Shown here one piece after another: positions 29,208 to 40,674 of a DNA stretch of 64,000 bases (its first letter is position 1; each line of letters starts with the position of its first letter). The translations under genes were made by a program, and so were the position numbers. The notes beneath the pieces were generated by a model that saw only the letters and a program-made list of their open reading frames with translations, was not told where the DNA came from and did not search any database. Source of the DNA: Piliocolobus tephrosceles (taxonomy: Eukaryota; Chordata; Mammalia; Primates; Cercopithecidae); the NCBI RefSeq assembly GCF_002776525.5, contig NC_045434.1:199181246-199245245 (forward strand), in the 5' to 3' direction.

Positions 29208-29490
29208 GCTGGGCGCGGTGGCTCACGCGTGTAATCCCAACACTTTGAGAGACCAAGGCGGGTGGATTACCAGAGCTCAGGAGTTCAAGACCAGCCTGGG
29301 CAACATAGTGAGACCTAGTCTCAACAAAAAACAAACAAAACTAGCTGGGTATGGTGGTGCATGCCTGTGGTTCCAGCTACTTGGGCTGCTGAGGCAGGAG
29401 AATCACTTGAACCCAGGAAGCAGAGTTTGCAATGAGCCGAGATGGTGCTGCACTCCAGCCTGGGTGACAGAGTAAGACCCTGCCTCAGAA
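29208..29490 (+). repeat. Alu, sense
   Basis: Head 'ggctgggcgcggtggctc'; the tail has evolved into the GA-rich tract that follows. Confidence 0.9.
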
Positions 29491-29585
29491 ACAGAGAGAG
29501 AAAGAAAGAATGAAAGAAAGAACGAAAGAAAAAGAAAAAAAAAGAGAGAGAGAGAAAGAAAAAGAAAAGAAAAAGAAAAAGAAAG
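29490..29585. repeat. Polypurine (GA/GAAA)n microsatellite
   Basis: About 95 bases of almost uninterrupted A and G (GAAAGAAAGA and GAGAGAGAGA subregions). Confidence 0.9.
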
Positions 29586-30659
29586 ATTGGTGACTGTGAT
29601 TGCCTGAGGGATTAGGGTAGGAATGGGATTAATTATAAATGGGGATGAGGGCGCTTATAAATAGAGATGCAAAAATTTTCAACAAAACACAAGCAAACCA
29701 AATCCAGCAACATAAAAATAAAAAGAATTACACTTCATCGGACTTATCCCAGGAATGCAAGACTGGTTTAACATCCAAAAATCAATTAGTGTAATACGCA
29801 TATCTGTAAAATAAAGAATGAAAACCACATGATCATCTTAATGATGCAGAAAAAACTTGAAAAAATTTCACACGCCTTCATGATTAAAAAAAAAAATCAA
29901 GAAACTAAAAACAAGAAACTAGGAATAGAAAAGAACTTTCTCAACCTGATAAAGAGCATCTATGAAAAACCCACAATTAGTGTCATACATAACGGTGAGA
30001 TACTGAATGCTTCTCTCCCAACCCTGGCCCCAAGATCAGAAACAAGACAAGGATACCCACTCCCTCCATTGCTATTCAACACTGTACTGGAGGTTCTAGC
30101 CAAGACAATTAGGCAAGAAAATAGCATGGTGAGCAACTAGATTGATAGGAACAAGCAAAATCATCTCTATTTGCAGATAATGTAGAAAATTCTAAGGAAC
30201 GCATTAAAAAATACTACTAAATGAGTTTAATAAGGTTGCAGGATACAAGATTAGTATACAAAAATCAGTAGTATTTCTATACATGGCAATGAAAAACCCA
30301 AAAAATAAAATTAAGAAAACACTGTCTTTTACAATAACACCAAAAATAATAAAATACTTAGGGATAGATTTAACAAAAGAAATGCAAAACTTATACTCTG
30401 AAAACTGCAAAGTACTAAATAATACTTTGTATTTTAATTGAATGAAATTAAATAATACCTTATTAAATGGAAAGACATTTTATATTCATGGATTGGAAGA
30501 CTTAATATTGTTAAAATGGCAATATTTCCCAAATTGACTTCCAGATTCAATGTAGTCACCATCAAAATTCCAGTGGACTTTGCAGAAATTGACAAGCTGA
30601 TCCTAAGATTCATATAGAAATTCGAGGGACTCAGAACAGCCAAGATAGTCTCTCTTTTT

Positions 30660-30954
30660 CTTTTTTTTGAGACAGAGTCTTGCTCTGTTGCCCAGGCTGG
30701 AGTGCAGTGGCGCGATCCCAGCTCACTGCAAGGTCCACCTCCTGGGTTCAGGCCATTCTCCTGCCTCAGCCTCCCGAGTAGCTGGGACTACAGGCGCCCG
30801 CAACCATGCCCGGCTAATTTTTTGTATTTTTAGATGTATATTAGAGACGGGGTTTCACCGTGCTAGCCAAGATGGTCTCGATCTCCTGATGTGATCCGCC
30901 CACCTCAGCCTCCCAAAGTGCTGGAATTACAGGCATGAGCCACTGTGCCTGGCT
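30660..30954 (-). repeat. Alu, antisense, with small linker insertion
   Basis: An extra 'gatgtatat' follows 'gtatttttag' in the right arm. Confidence 0.9.
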
Positions 30955-31205
30955 GATAATCTTGATAAGAAAAACGAAGCTAGAGAACTTCCCTATTTCA
31001 AAACTTACACAAAGTTACAGTAGTCAACACAAGCATAAGGATAGACAAATAGATCAATGGAATAGAATTGAGAGTCTAGAAATGAGCCCTCATTACAGTC
31101 AACTGATTTTTAAGAAGAGTTCCAAGACAATTCAATGGAGAAAGAAGAATTTTTTTCAACAAATAACTCTGGGACAATTGGATCCACATGTGAAAGAATG
31201 AAGCT

Positions 31206-31476
31206 GGATCCCAGTACTTTGGGAGGCTGAGGCAGGTGGATCACTTGAGGTCAGGAGTTCAAGACCAGCCTGGCAAACATGGTGAAACCTCGTCTCTACT
31301 AAAAATACAAAAATTAGCCAGGCATGGTGGTGCATGCCTGTAATCCCAGCTACTCAGGAGGCTGAGGCAGGAGAATTGCTTGAACCCGGGAGGCAGAGGT
31401 TGCAGTGAGCAGAGATGGCGCCACTGCACTCCAGCCTGGGTGACAGAGCAAGACTCTGTCTCAAAACAAAAAAAAG
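31206..31476 (+). repeat. Alu, sense, 5'-truncated
   Basis: Begins at 'gatcccagtactttggg', lacking about 25 bases of the head. Ends in an A/C-interrupted tail. Confidence 0.9.
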
Positions 31477-31632
31477 GAAAGAGGATGAAGTTGGACCTCC
31501 TAACTCACAACATATACAAAATTTGACTCAGAAATGCATCAAAGATCTAAATATATAAGCTAAAACTATAAAACTTTTAGAAAAAAGCAGAGGCATAAAT
31601 CTTTGTGACCTTATATTAGGCAACAATTACTG

Positions 31633-31900
31633 ACTTTTTTTTTTTTTTGAGACAGGCTCTCATCTCTCACCCAGGCTGGAGTGCAGTGATGTGAACACAG
31701 CTCACGGCAGCCTCGACCTCCTGGGCTCAAGCAGTCCTCCTGCCTCAGCCTCCTGTGTAGCTGGGACTACAGGCACTACTTGCCTGCCATCATGCTCAGT
31801 TAATTTTTAAATTTTTTATAGAGACAGGGTCTTCCTGTGTTGCTCGGGCTGGTCTTGAACTCCTGGCCTCAAGTGATCCTCCTGCCTTGCCTCTCAAAAT
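31633..31900 (-). repeat. Alu, antisense, J-like
   Basis: Diverged copy ending prematurely at 'ttgcctctcaaaa'. Confidence 0.85.
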
Positions 31901-31983
31901 AATAATTTCTTAAATATGACACCAGAAGCACAAGCAACAAAAGGAAGAAAATAGATAAATTGGACTTTATTAAAATCAAAAGC

Positions 31984-32272
31984 TTTTTTTTTTAGATGGA
32001 ATCTCTCTCTGTTGCCAGGATCGAGTGCGGTGGCGCAATCTCGGCTCACTGCAACCTCCACCTCCGGGGTTCAAGTGGTTCTGCTGCCTCAGCCTCCCAA
32101 ATAGCTGGGACTACAGGCACACGCCACCACGCGCAGCTGATTTTTGTATTTTGAGTAGAGACGGGGTTTCACCATGTTGGTTAGCATGGTCTCGATCTCT
32201 TGACCTCATAATCTACCCGCCTCAGCCTCCCAAAGTGCTGGGATTACAGGCGTGAGCCACCGCACCCGACCT
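31984..32272 (-). repeat. Alu, antisense
   Basis: Short T tail, complete to 'caccgcacccgacc'. Confidence 0.92.
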
Positions 32273-32330
32273 AAAAGTAAACACTTCTTTGTTGCAAAGG
32301 ACATCATCAAGAAAGTAATGAACCAACCTA

Positions 32331-32470
32331 CAGCTAATTTTTTGAGTTTTTATAGAGACAAAGTCTCACTATGTTCCCCAGGTTGATCTTAAACTCCTGG
32401 GTTCAAGTGATCCTCCTGGCTTGGCCTCCCAAAATACTGAGATTATAAGTGTGAGCCACCATGCCTGACC
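32331..32470 (-). repeat. Alu monomer, antisense
   Basis: Single arm from 'cagctaattttttgag' to 'caccatgcctgacc'. Confidence 0.8.
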
Positions 32471-32650
32471 TATGTCATCTCACTTATATAAAATATCCAG
32501 AATAGGCAAATGTATAGAGATTCATGGCTACTTAAGGTTGTTGGGGAGGGGAGAAGAGGAATGACTGCTAATGGACACAGGGTCTTATGGGGGTGTGATG
32601 AAAATATTCTAAAGGTGATATAGTGACGGTTCCTGTGTATTATTTAGCAA

Positions 32651-32940
32651 TCAGTGCAACCCTTCACATTAACAAATTAAAGAAAAAACCCATGTGACCA
32701 TCTCCATAGATACAGGAAAAACACTTGAAACATTCAATGCTCATTCACGATTTTTAGAAAACTGATAGCTAAATAATAATACACAGGAATTACTTTCTAT
32801 AGCAAATATCAAACTTAATGGTGAAACTTTAGAAATAAGAGAAAGACACCCAGTATCATTCCTACAAATCAACATCGTATTAGTGATCCTGGACAAAGCA
32901 ATAAAACAAGGAATAAGAAAAAAGCCACTGCCAGTCTGTT
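32651..32940 (+). mobile_element. Third L1 ORF2 fragment
   Basis: Again L1 ORF2 text ('accatctccatagatacagg', 'ttaatggtgaaac', 'acaaagcaataaaacaagg'), overlapping the same ORF2 zone as 29790-30110 and therefore a different copy. Confidence 0.75.
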
Positions 32941-33403
32941 TAGAACTTATGCAATTAACTACAATGTTGTCCCGAACAAGGGTCATTTATTTATCAGACA
33001 TTTATTGGGCATCTACCCTGTTCCAAGATTGGGTCATAACTACTGCTCCCTCCTTGTCAAGGATGTTTACCTGCCTTAAGAAATTGCTTTGTCTTTCCCT
33101 GGATGGCCAAGGCCTGGCAGGTGTGCATCTGCAGCAGGACTCTTGAGGTGCCTCAAGCTCTGGGTTGCAGCAGGGATAGAAAAGCAAACCTTTCAGGGGG
33201 TTTTAACTGAGAGTTTCAAAGGGCTCAACAGTGTGACAATACTTTTTTGTTATGTATATTAAGCTGCTTACTTTGCTTGTAGATCCTTCCACAGATCCTG
33301 GAAGAGAGAACAGGTAATAAAACTGAACTTTGGAAAATCTAAGATACTGAGAATCATAAAAAGAACCAAAAGGGCTCTTCACTCATTTGTTTCACAGAAT
33401 TTT
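32941..33403. other. Unique intergenic stretch
   Basis: No gene or clear repeat was recognised. Short open segments here have no splice or domain support. Confidence 0.5.
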
Positions 33404-33713
33404 CCTTTTTTTTTTTTTTTTTTTATTTGAGGCAGAGTCTCACTGTGTCACCCAGGCTAGCGTGCAGTGGCGCAATCTTGCCTCACTGCAACTTCCGCCT
33501 CTAGGGTTCAAGCAATTCTCGTGCCTCAGCCTCCTGGGTAGCTGGGACTACAGGCGCCCGCCACCACACCAGGTTAATTTTTGTAGTTTTAGTAGAGACA
33601 GGGTTTTGCCATTTTGGACAGGTGGCTGGTCTCGAACTCCTGACCTCAAGTGATCCGCCTGCCTCTGCCTCCCAAAGTGTTGGGATTACAGGCATGAGCC
33701 ACCGAGCCTGGCC
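33404..33713 (-). repeat. Alu, antisense
   Basis: T tail of about 20 bases, ending 'caccgagcctggcc'. Confidence 0.92.
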
Positions 33714-33861
33714 CACAAACCTTTTTTGAGCATCTACTATGTGCCTGCCTCTGCCTGGTGCTAGGGAAACTATGCCCCCTGACTTTATGGAGCTTACAGC
33801 CAATTCTAATTCCAACCAACCATATAAAGTTTATGGATTTGAACACATATTTAAACAAACA

Positions 33862-33863
<2 letters not shown>

Positions 33864-33892
<29 letters not shown>

Positions 33893-34191
33893 GAGACGGA
33901 GTCTTGCTCTGTTGCCCAGGCTGGAGTGCAGTGGCCGGATCTCAGCTCACTGCAAGCTCCGCCTCCCGGGCTTATGCCATTCTCCTGCCTCAGCCTCCCG
34001 AGTAGCTGGGATTATAGGCGCCCGCCACCACGCCCGGCTAGTTTTTGTGTGTGTGTGTGTGTGTGTGTTTTTAGTAGAGATGGGGTTTCACCGTGTTAGC
34101 CAGGATGGTCTTGATCTCCTAACCTCATGATCCGCCCGTCTCGGCCTCCTAAAGTGCTGGGATTACAGGCTTGAGCCACCGTGCCCGGCCA
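33864..34191 (-). repeat. Young AluY, Old World monkey type, with internal GT repeat
   Basis: Twenty-nine-T tail. (GT)11 has expanded inside the right-arm linker at about 34046-34068. Target duplication AAACACCTTT on both sides. Confidence 0.93.
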
Positions 34192-34204
34192 AACACCTTT
34201 GAGC

Positions 34205-34720
34205 CTCTATGTGCTGGCTGGTAGATCCCAAACTTCAGTGCTCATCAGAATCAGAGGGCTTGTTAGAGTACAGCTTGCTGGGCTCCATCCCTAGAATTTC
34301 TGATTCAGTAGGTCAGGGGTGGGACCTAAAAATGGACATTTCTGGGCCAGGTGTGGTGGGTCATGCCTGTAATCCCAGCACTTTGGGAGACCAAGGCAGG
34401 TGGCTCACCTGAGGTGAGGAGTTCGAGACCAGCCAGACCAATATGGAGAAACCCTGTCTCTACTAAAAATACAAAATTAGCCGGGTGTGGTGGCGTATGC
34501 CTGTAATCCCGGCTACTTGGGAGGCTGAGGCAGGAGAATTGCTTGAACCTGGGAGGCAGTGGTTGCAGTGAGCTGAGATTGCATCATTGCACCCTAGCCT
34601 GGGCAACAAGAGTGAAACTCCATCTCAGAAAAAAAAAAAAGGGGGCATTTCTAGCAAGCTCCAAGGTGATGTTGAGAATGCTGGTCAGGAGGACACCACT
34701 TTGATGACCACTGCACCGGA
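34205..34720 (+). repeat. MER5A-like hAT fossil split by an Alu
   Basis: Left part about 34215-34345 ('tcatcagaatcagagggctt', 'tctgattcagtaggtc'), right part about 34642-34715. The Alu at 34346-34641 sits between. Terminal-inverted-repeat ends are decayed. Confidence 0.65.
34346..34641 (+). repeat. Alu, sense
   Basis: Head 'ggccaggtgtggtgggtc'; 12-A tail. Confidence 0.92.
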
Positions 34721-34882
34721 AAACATGCAATGCCCACACTGGGATTCAGACATTGCAAAATGTAAAAAAGAAAGAAAGCAATCCCTATTCCTGAGGAGCT
34801 CACAGCCCAGGGGATTCACTCACTTGTTCATTCATTTGTTCAACAAATTAGGGCCTTGTGTGCATAACATCATTTAGCTTCC

Positions 34883-35165
34883 AGCCAAGCGTGGTGGCTC
34901 ACACCTGTAATCCCAGCACTTTGGAAGGCAGGTGGATCACTTAAGCCCATGAGTTTGAGACCAGCCTGGACAACATAGTGAAACCCCATCTCTATAAAAA
35001 ATACAAAAATTAGCCGGATGTGGTGGTGGCATGCTTGTAGTCCCAGCCCTTTGTGAGGCTGAGCTGGAAGGATCACCTGATCCCAGAAGGTCTAGGGTGC
35101 AGTGAGTCATAATCATGCCACTGCACTCCAGCCTGGGCAACAGAGTGAGGCCCCATCTCAAACAA
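34883..35165 (+). repeat. Alu, sense, diverged
   Basis: Head 'agccaagcgtggtggctc' through an A/C-interrupted tail, with a small left-arm deletion near 34926. Confidence 0.88.
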
Positions 35166-35196
35166 CCAAAAAAAAGCCACAAACAAAAATCATTTA

Positions 35197-35246
35197 TTAG
35201 ATTGGTGCAAAAGTAATTGCAGTTTTCGCCATTAAAAGTGATGGCT
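35197..35246 (+). mobile_element. MADE1 mariner MITE, left half
   Basis: TTAGATTGGTGCAAAAGTAA and following bases match the MADE1 terminal inverted repeat and centre. The mirror-image right half is absent after the AluY that interrupts it. Confidence 0.85.
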
Positions 35247-35547
35247 GGCCGGGCGCGGTGGCTCAAGCCTGTAATCCTAGCACTTTGGGAGGCCGAGACG
35301 GGCGGATCACAAGGTCAGGAGATCGAGACCACCCTGGCGAATACGGTGAAACCCCGTCTCTACTAAAGAATACAAAAAACTAGCCGGGCGACGAGGCGTG
35401 CGCCTGTAGTCCCAGCTACTCGGGAGGCTGAGGCAGGAGAATGGCGTAAACCTGGGAGGCGGAGCTTGCAGTGAGCTGAGATCCGGCCACCGCACTCCAG
35501 CCTGGGCGACAGAGCCAGACTCCGTCTCAAAAAAAAAAAAAAAAAAA
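35247..35547 (+). repeat. Young AluY, Old World monkey type, inserted in MADE1
   Basis: Target duplication AAAAGTGATGGCT at 35234-35246 and 35548-35560. It has 'ctcaagcctgtaatc' and 'gatccggccac'. Confidence 0.94.
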
Positions 35548-35974
35548 AAAAGTGATGGCTATGTGGTTTCCAGCAAAACTCTATAAAGTAGGTATTGTTA
35601 TTAGCCCCATGTTTACAAATGAGGAAATTGAGATTCAGAGAGGTAGGGCAATGTGTACAAAGTCACACAGCATGTGATGGAGCCCAGGCTGTGCACCCCC
35701 AGGAAGCCCTACTCTTAACCTCTAGCCAAACCTCATGTATTATAAATATGTGGTTTATGAAATTGTTAATGTCACCATCAAGGAAGAACGGAATGCTCTG
35801 GGAGCTTGGATATACTCCATTTGTGGAAGGACGGACTCCATCTATGGAAGGATGGACTCAGAGAAGGTTGGGGATGGGCCTGAAGGAGACGTTTGCCAAA
35901 AGAAAGAAGGGGAGAAGGTTGCACAGCAGGCAGAAGGAGCTCTTTGGGAAAAGGCCAGGTGGCTCCATGGTTAA

Positions 35975-36240
35975 AATATGTGAGGTGGGCAGATTGCCTG
36001 AGCTCAGGAGTTCACCACCAGCCTGGGCAACATGGTGAAACCCTGTCTCCACAAAAATACAAAAAATTAGCCTGGTGTGGCAGCATATGCCTGTAGTCCC
36101 AGCTACTTGGGAGGCTGAGGCAAGAGAATCGCTTGAACCCGGGAGGTGGAGATTGCAGTGAGCCGAGATCACGCCACTGCACTCCAGCCTGAGTGACAGA
36201 GTGAGACTCCATCTAAAAAAAACAAAAAACAAAACAAACA
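35975..36240 (+). repeat. Alu, sense, 5'-truncated
   Basis: Starts at 'gtgaggtgggcagattgcc', lacking about 55 bases of the head. Ends in an AAAC-type tail. Confidence 0.88.
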
Positions 36241-37144
36241 TAGAATAGAGCGTCCCAGTACATCTCAATTCACTGATTCTAAGGCTTGTGCCAGTCCTCA
36301 AATGACCACAGCAAAGGGTGACCAGCAGGATGCCCAGTGTATCCATTGGCTGGTGGTGGTGTTGACCTAGTTATGGCCACATACCCCTTCCTGGAGTGTG
36401 TAGTCCCTCAATTAAAGGGATCCCTGACCACTCTAAGAGTGTTTGCCTGGTCAGCACTTTCTAGGCCTCTGCCCAGACAGGTTATTTTCCCAGCATGGGG
36501 ACCACTGCCCTCTGGTGGCCACTTTGCCAAATGCAGCAACTGGGAAAAGCTAACTTTTATTGAGATCTCTTTAGAGACCAGGTTTTAGTCTATGTCATCT
36601 TTTCGAAAACCTTTTAGAATAGGCATTATTATAACCAGTGAGGCTCAAAGAGGTGAATTTACTTATGTGAGGTCACACAGCTAGTAAGGGTGAGCAGGAG
36701 AGGCACTTCACCTGGTGATACAACTAGACTGCAACATGGTCATCTAAGCTCCAAGGACCATGCTTATGACTTCCATGTGGTCCAGCCTCCTAACTGACAT
36801 TATGGGGGCTCCATTCTGACCTTTGAGATTTCCTGTGTGTGTACACTGCCAGATGCTGGAGAAACAAAGACATAGTCTTTTGCCCACAAACAATCTGACT
36901 AGTAGTCCCTCAAATATAAACTGTGAGAAGACACCTGGCTTCCGGAGCAGCAAAGGAAGCATGATATGCATGTGTGTGTATTTGGTATTCTAAGGAAACA
37001 GGCCCCTGGGGAAACCTATAGGCAGTGTCCCAGCCACAAGGAATCCTCTTCCCAGACAATGCATCCCCTGAGGCCAGCAATCCCCTACCCCACCACCACT
37101 ACTAGGCTGTACTTTCAGGTCCCTGGGACAAGCCTGATACTGCT
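36241..37144. other. Unique intergenic stretch with a CTCF-type motif
   Basis: About 900 bases between Alus, with weak MIR text at 36590-36700. No exon-like ORF. A strong CTCF core lies at 36504-36518. Confidence 0.6.
36504..36518 (-). promoter_or_regulatory. Candidate CTCF binding motif
   Basis: The minus strand reads CCACCAGAGGGCAGT preceded by TGG, matching the CTCF core pattern CCASYAGRKGGCRSY at every position. Occupancy is not shown by sequence. Confidence 0.6.
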
Positions 37145-37219
37145 ATTTCTTCTTCTTCTTTCTTCTTTCTCCTTCTCCTTCTCCTTCCTTCTTCTTCTTC
37201 TTCCTTCTTCCTTCTTCTT
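37145..37219. repeat. Polypyrimidine (CTT/CCTT)n tract
   Basis: About 75 bases of only C and T, grown from the tail of the adjacent antisense Alu. Confidence 0.9.
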
Positions 37220-37655
37220 TTTTTTTTTTTTGAGATGGAGTCTTGTTCTTTTGCCTAGGCTGGAGTGTAATGGTGCGACCTGGGCTCACTGCAACCTCTG
37301 CCACCTGGGTTCAAGTGATTCTCCTCCTTCAGCCTCCTGAGTAGCTGAGACTACAGGCACCCGCCACCACACCCAGCTAATTTTTTGTATTTTTAGTAGA
37401 GATGGGGTTTCACCATGTTAGCCAGGATGGTCTTGATCTCCTGACCTCGTGATCTGCCCGCCTTGGCCTCCCAAAGTGCTGGGATTACAGGTGTGAGCCA
37501 CCACATCCAGCCTAATTTTCGTATTTTTTTTTTTAAGAGATGGAGTCTCACTACATTTGCCCAGGCTGGTCTCAAACTCCTGGGCTCAAGCCATCCTCCT
37601 GCCTCAGCCTTCCAAAGTTTTGGGATTACAGGTATGAGCCACTATGCCTGGCCTC
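37219..37655 (-). repeat. Antisense Alu plus an adjoining Alu monomer
   Basis: A complete Alu (37219-37512) is followed by a single arm (37513-37655) ending 'cactatgcctggcc'. Confidence 0.88.
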
Positions 37656-37929
37656 ATTATTTCTCTATTTACACAAATCTTCCTCATGGTCTGAGCCCTT
37701 TCAGGATCATCGCCTTCTCTCGAGCTCTGTAACCCCGGCAGGGCCACCAGTCACCAGGTTCCTTGGAGGTACTAGGGAAGCTTTTGTGGATAAATGGCCA
37801 TGAACTTGCAATACAGTTGATCTGCTGTCACTTCTGACGTGATGGTTATTGTCAGGAAAATGCTCACCAGTGTGAAGGTCATTCACATTCCTTTGACCCA
37901 GACATACCCATCTCTTTTCGTGTTGCCAG

Positions 37930-38106
37930 CTTTTTTTTGAGACAGAGTCTTGCTCTGTTGCCCAGGCTGGAGTGCAGTGGCACAATCTTGGCTCACTGCA
38001 ACCTCCACCTCCTGGGTTCAAGTGAGTCTCATACCTCAGCCTCTCGAGTAGCCAGGACTACAGGCGCACGCCACCAAGCCCAGCTAATTTTTGTATTTTT
38101 ATTATT

Positions 38107-38145
<39 letters not shown>

Positions 38146-38275
38146 TTTGTTTGTTTATTTTAGTAGAGATGAGGTTTCACCAGGCTGGTCTTGAACTCCT
38201 GACCTCAAGTGATCTGCTCTCCTCAGCCTCCCAAAGTGCTAGGATTACAGGCATGAGCCACTGCGCCCAGCTGCC
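37930..38275 (-). repeat. Alu, antisense, with (TTTA)n expansion
   Basis: The central linker at 38097-38160 has expanded to about 14 TTTA units. The arms are otherwise intact. Confidence 0.92.
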
Positions 38276-38596
38276 AGCACCTTTTTTCCAAGTGTCCAAG
38301 GCAGTAGTTTCCCCTAAAATCAATTCATGAATTTTTATTGAGCACCTAGTAGGAAGGCAAAACACAGGTGGAGGAAAATTTTAGAGGTAGAACTTCATGC
38401 CTTTTATTAAGAACCTGCAAGGTACATGGAATTGTCTTAAGCCTGTTACTCCTCACATCACCCCAGTTGGGAGGGGAAGATGAATCCTTTTTTAGATGAG
38501 AAAGCAGCTTGGAGAGGGACAGGGACATATCCAGAATCACAGAGTAAGAGGCAGAGCTGAGATTTGAAGACAGGTCTAGCCTGATGACACCATCTC

Positions 38597-39120
38597 CACT
38601 TCTGTGCCTGTGGTCCTCAAAGTGTACTCCCCAGACCAGCAGCATCAGGATTACCTGGGTAGTTGTTAGAAATGCAGATGACTGGCCCAGCGTGGTGGCT
38701 CACGCCTGTAATCCCAGCAATTTGGGAGGCCGAGGCGGGCGGATCACCTGAGGTCAAGAATTCAAGACCAGCCTGGCCAACATGGTGAAACCCTGTCTCT
38801 ACTAAAAATACCAAGAATTAGCCGGGCACAGTGGCAGGCGCATGTAATCCCAGCTACTCAGGAGGCTGAGGCAGGAGAATCGCTTGAACTCAGGAGGTGG
38901 ATGTTGCAGTGAGCCAAGATCGCACCATTGCACTCCAGCCTTGGAGACAGAGCAAGGCTCTGTCTCAAAAAAAAAAAAAAAAAAAAAATGCAGATGACTG
39001 GGTCCCATCCCACATCAACTGAATCTGAAATTCTGGATGTTGGCCCCAGGAGTCTGCATTTTAATAAGTCCTCCAGGTGATTCAGATGCACACTCAAGTG
39101 TGAGAACTGCTGACCTATGC
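38597..39120 (-). repeat. MER5A-like hAT fossil split by an Alu
   Basis: Text resembling MER5A at 38597-38690 and 38989-39120 flanks the sense Alu at 38692-38988. The duplicated AATGCAGATGACTGG marks the insertion site. Confidence 0.7.
38692..38988 (+). repeat. Alu, sense
   Basis: Complete, with a 20-A tail. Confidence 0.92.
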
Positions 39121-39540
39121 TGAGGTGGTCTCCGTGGTCCAGGTGCCCATGCTTAGATGGGAACGACCCCCAACTGGTACATACACAAACAGCTCCCATC
39201 AAGACAAATTCCATAATAGCAACAGTGGAGGGAGAATCATTCTGGGGGTTCTGGAAAGGTTTCACGGAAGAGGTAACATTTGAACTTGACCATAATGAAT
39301 TGAAGGACTTTCAAGATCATAAATGGAAGAAAAGGGCTTTCAGGTAGAATGGAAGCAAGGAAGCCAGAAAATACCTGTTCACAAAATGGGAATATAGGTC
39401 AATTCATGACATGCTTTGCCTGCTAGGCTGAGAGGTCTTGCCCTTATCCTGGAGGCAGTGGGGATCCCTGGTAGCTTTTTGAGCACAGGTGTACTCATAG
39501 CTCCAAGTCCCTATATGTCATTGCCCAACAACAGTGCTTT

Positions 39541-39836
39541 CTTTTTTTTTTTTTTTTTTTTTTTTTGAGACTCCCACCCAGGCTGGACTGCAGTGGCACA
39601 ATCTTGGCTCACTGCAACCTCCGCCTCCTGGATTCAAGCAATTCTCTGTCTCAGCCTCCTGAGTAGCTGGAATTACAGGCATCTGCCATCATGCCTGGCT
39701 AATTTTTTTGTATTTTTAATAAAGGTGGGTCTTCACCATCTTGGCCAGGCTGGTCTTGAAATCCTGACCTCATGATCCACCCACCTCAGCCTCCCAAAGT
39801 GCTGGGATTACAGGCGTGAGCCACCGTGCCCGGCCA
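39541..39836 (-). repeat. Alu, antisense
   Basis: 24-T tail, a short deletion after 'gagac', ending 'ccgtgcccggcc'. Confidence 0.92.
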
Positions 39837-39859
39837 ACAGTGTTTTCTTACTTACCCAT

Positions 39860-40048
39860 CATGGTAGGCAGAATAATGCTCTACTCCCAAAAGATATCCA
39901 ATGTCCTAATCCCCCGAACCTGTGAATCTGTGATATTACATGGCAACGGAAAATTAAGATTACAGGCGATAAGACTGCAAATCAGCTGACCCTGAGATGG
40001 GGAGATTATATTGGATTATCTAGGTAGACCTAACATAATCATAGTCCT
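39860..40048 (+). repeat. MLT1-like (MaLR) LTR 5' fragment
   Basis: Contains 'caatgtcctaatccccc', 'gatattacatggcaa' and 'gagattatattggattatc', typical of MLT1-type LTRs. Truncated by the following Alu. Confidence 0.6.
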
Positions 40049-40337
40049 GACTGGTCACAGTGGCTCATGCCTGTAATCCTAGCATTTTGGGAGGCCAAGG
40101 CAGGCGGATCATCTGAGGCTAGGAGTTTGAGACCAGCCTGACCAACATGGTGAAACCTGGTGTCTACTAAAAATACAAAAAAAAAAATTAGCCGAGCATG
40201 GTGGCGTGTGCCTGTAATCCCACCGACTCAGGAGGCCGAGGCATGAAAATTGCTTCAGCCTGGGAGGTGGAGGTTGCAGTGAACCAAGATCACACCACTG
40301 CACTCCAGCCTGGGTGACAATTTGAGACTCTGTCTCA

Positions 40338-40373
<36 letters not shown>

Positions 40374-40374
40374 C
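40049..40374 (+). repeat. Alu, sense, with (TAA)n tail
   Basis: The tail has become about 12 TAA units at 40338-40374. Confidence 0.92.
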
Positions 40375-40390
40375 ATGATCATAGTCTGTT

Positions 40391-40674
40391 TGTTTTTTGA
40401 GACAGGGTCTCATTCTGTTGCCCAGGCTGGAGTGCAATGGTGTGGTCACAGTTCTTCGCAGCCTCAACCTCCCTGGGCCCAGGTGATCCTCCCGCCTCAG
40501 CCTCTCAAGTAGTTGGGACTACAGGCGTGTGCCACCACACCCACCAAATTTTTGTAGAGATGGAGTTTTGCCATGTTGCCCAGGCTGATCTTGAACTCCT
40601 GGGCTCAGGTGACTTGCCTGCCTCAGCATCCCAAAGTTCTGGGATTATAGGAGTGGGATACCATACCCGGCCAA
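40391..40674 (-). repeat. Alu, antisense, old
   Basis: Diverged copy from 'tttttgagacagggtctc' to 'ataccatacccggcc'. Confidence 0.87.

Larger units (their letters stand above)
28385..29660 (+). mobile_element. Old L1 3' fragment (interrupted by two Alus)
   Basis: The L1 text from the end of ORF2 ('cactttggaaaacaatttgg', 'tagcagcattattcataata', 'aatactactcaact') through a 3'UTR-like stretch (29583-29660). It is cut by the AluY at 28624-28939, the Alu at 29208-29490 and the latter's GA-rich tail. There is no intact ORF. Confidence 0.75.
29660..32650 (+). mobile_element. Old L1 remnant: degraded ORF2 and 3' end, cut by Alus
   Basis: Around 30000-30120 the translation shows a decayed reverse-transcriptase block (TRQGYPLPPLLFN, VLEVLAKTIRQEN), matching the L1 ORF2 RT fingers/palm. 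Downstream L1 text resumes after each Alu (30955-31205, 31477-31632, 31901-31983, 32273-32330, 32471-32650). Frameshifts and stops are frequent. It lies in the same orientation as, but upstream in element order from, the 28385 fragment, so it is a separate insertion. Confidence 0.8.

Noticed and set aside
29829..30140. 103-residue frame with reverse-transcriptase similarity
   Set aside because: It is a decayed piece of L1 ORF2 with frameshifts around it, not a gene; recorded under the L1 remnant.
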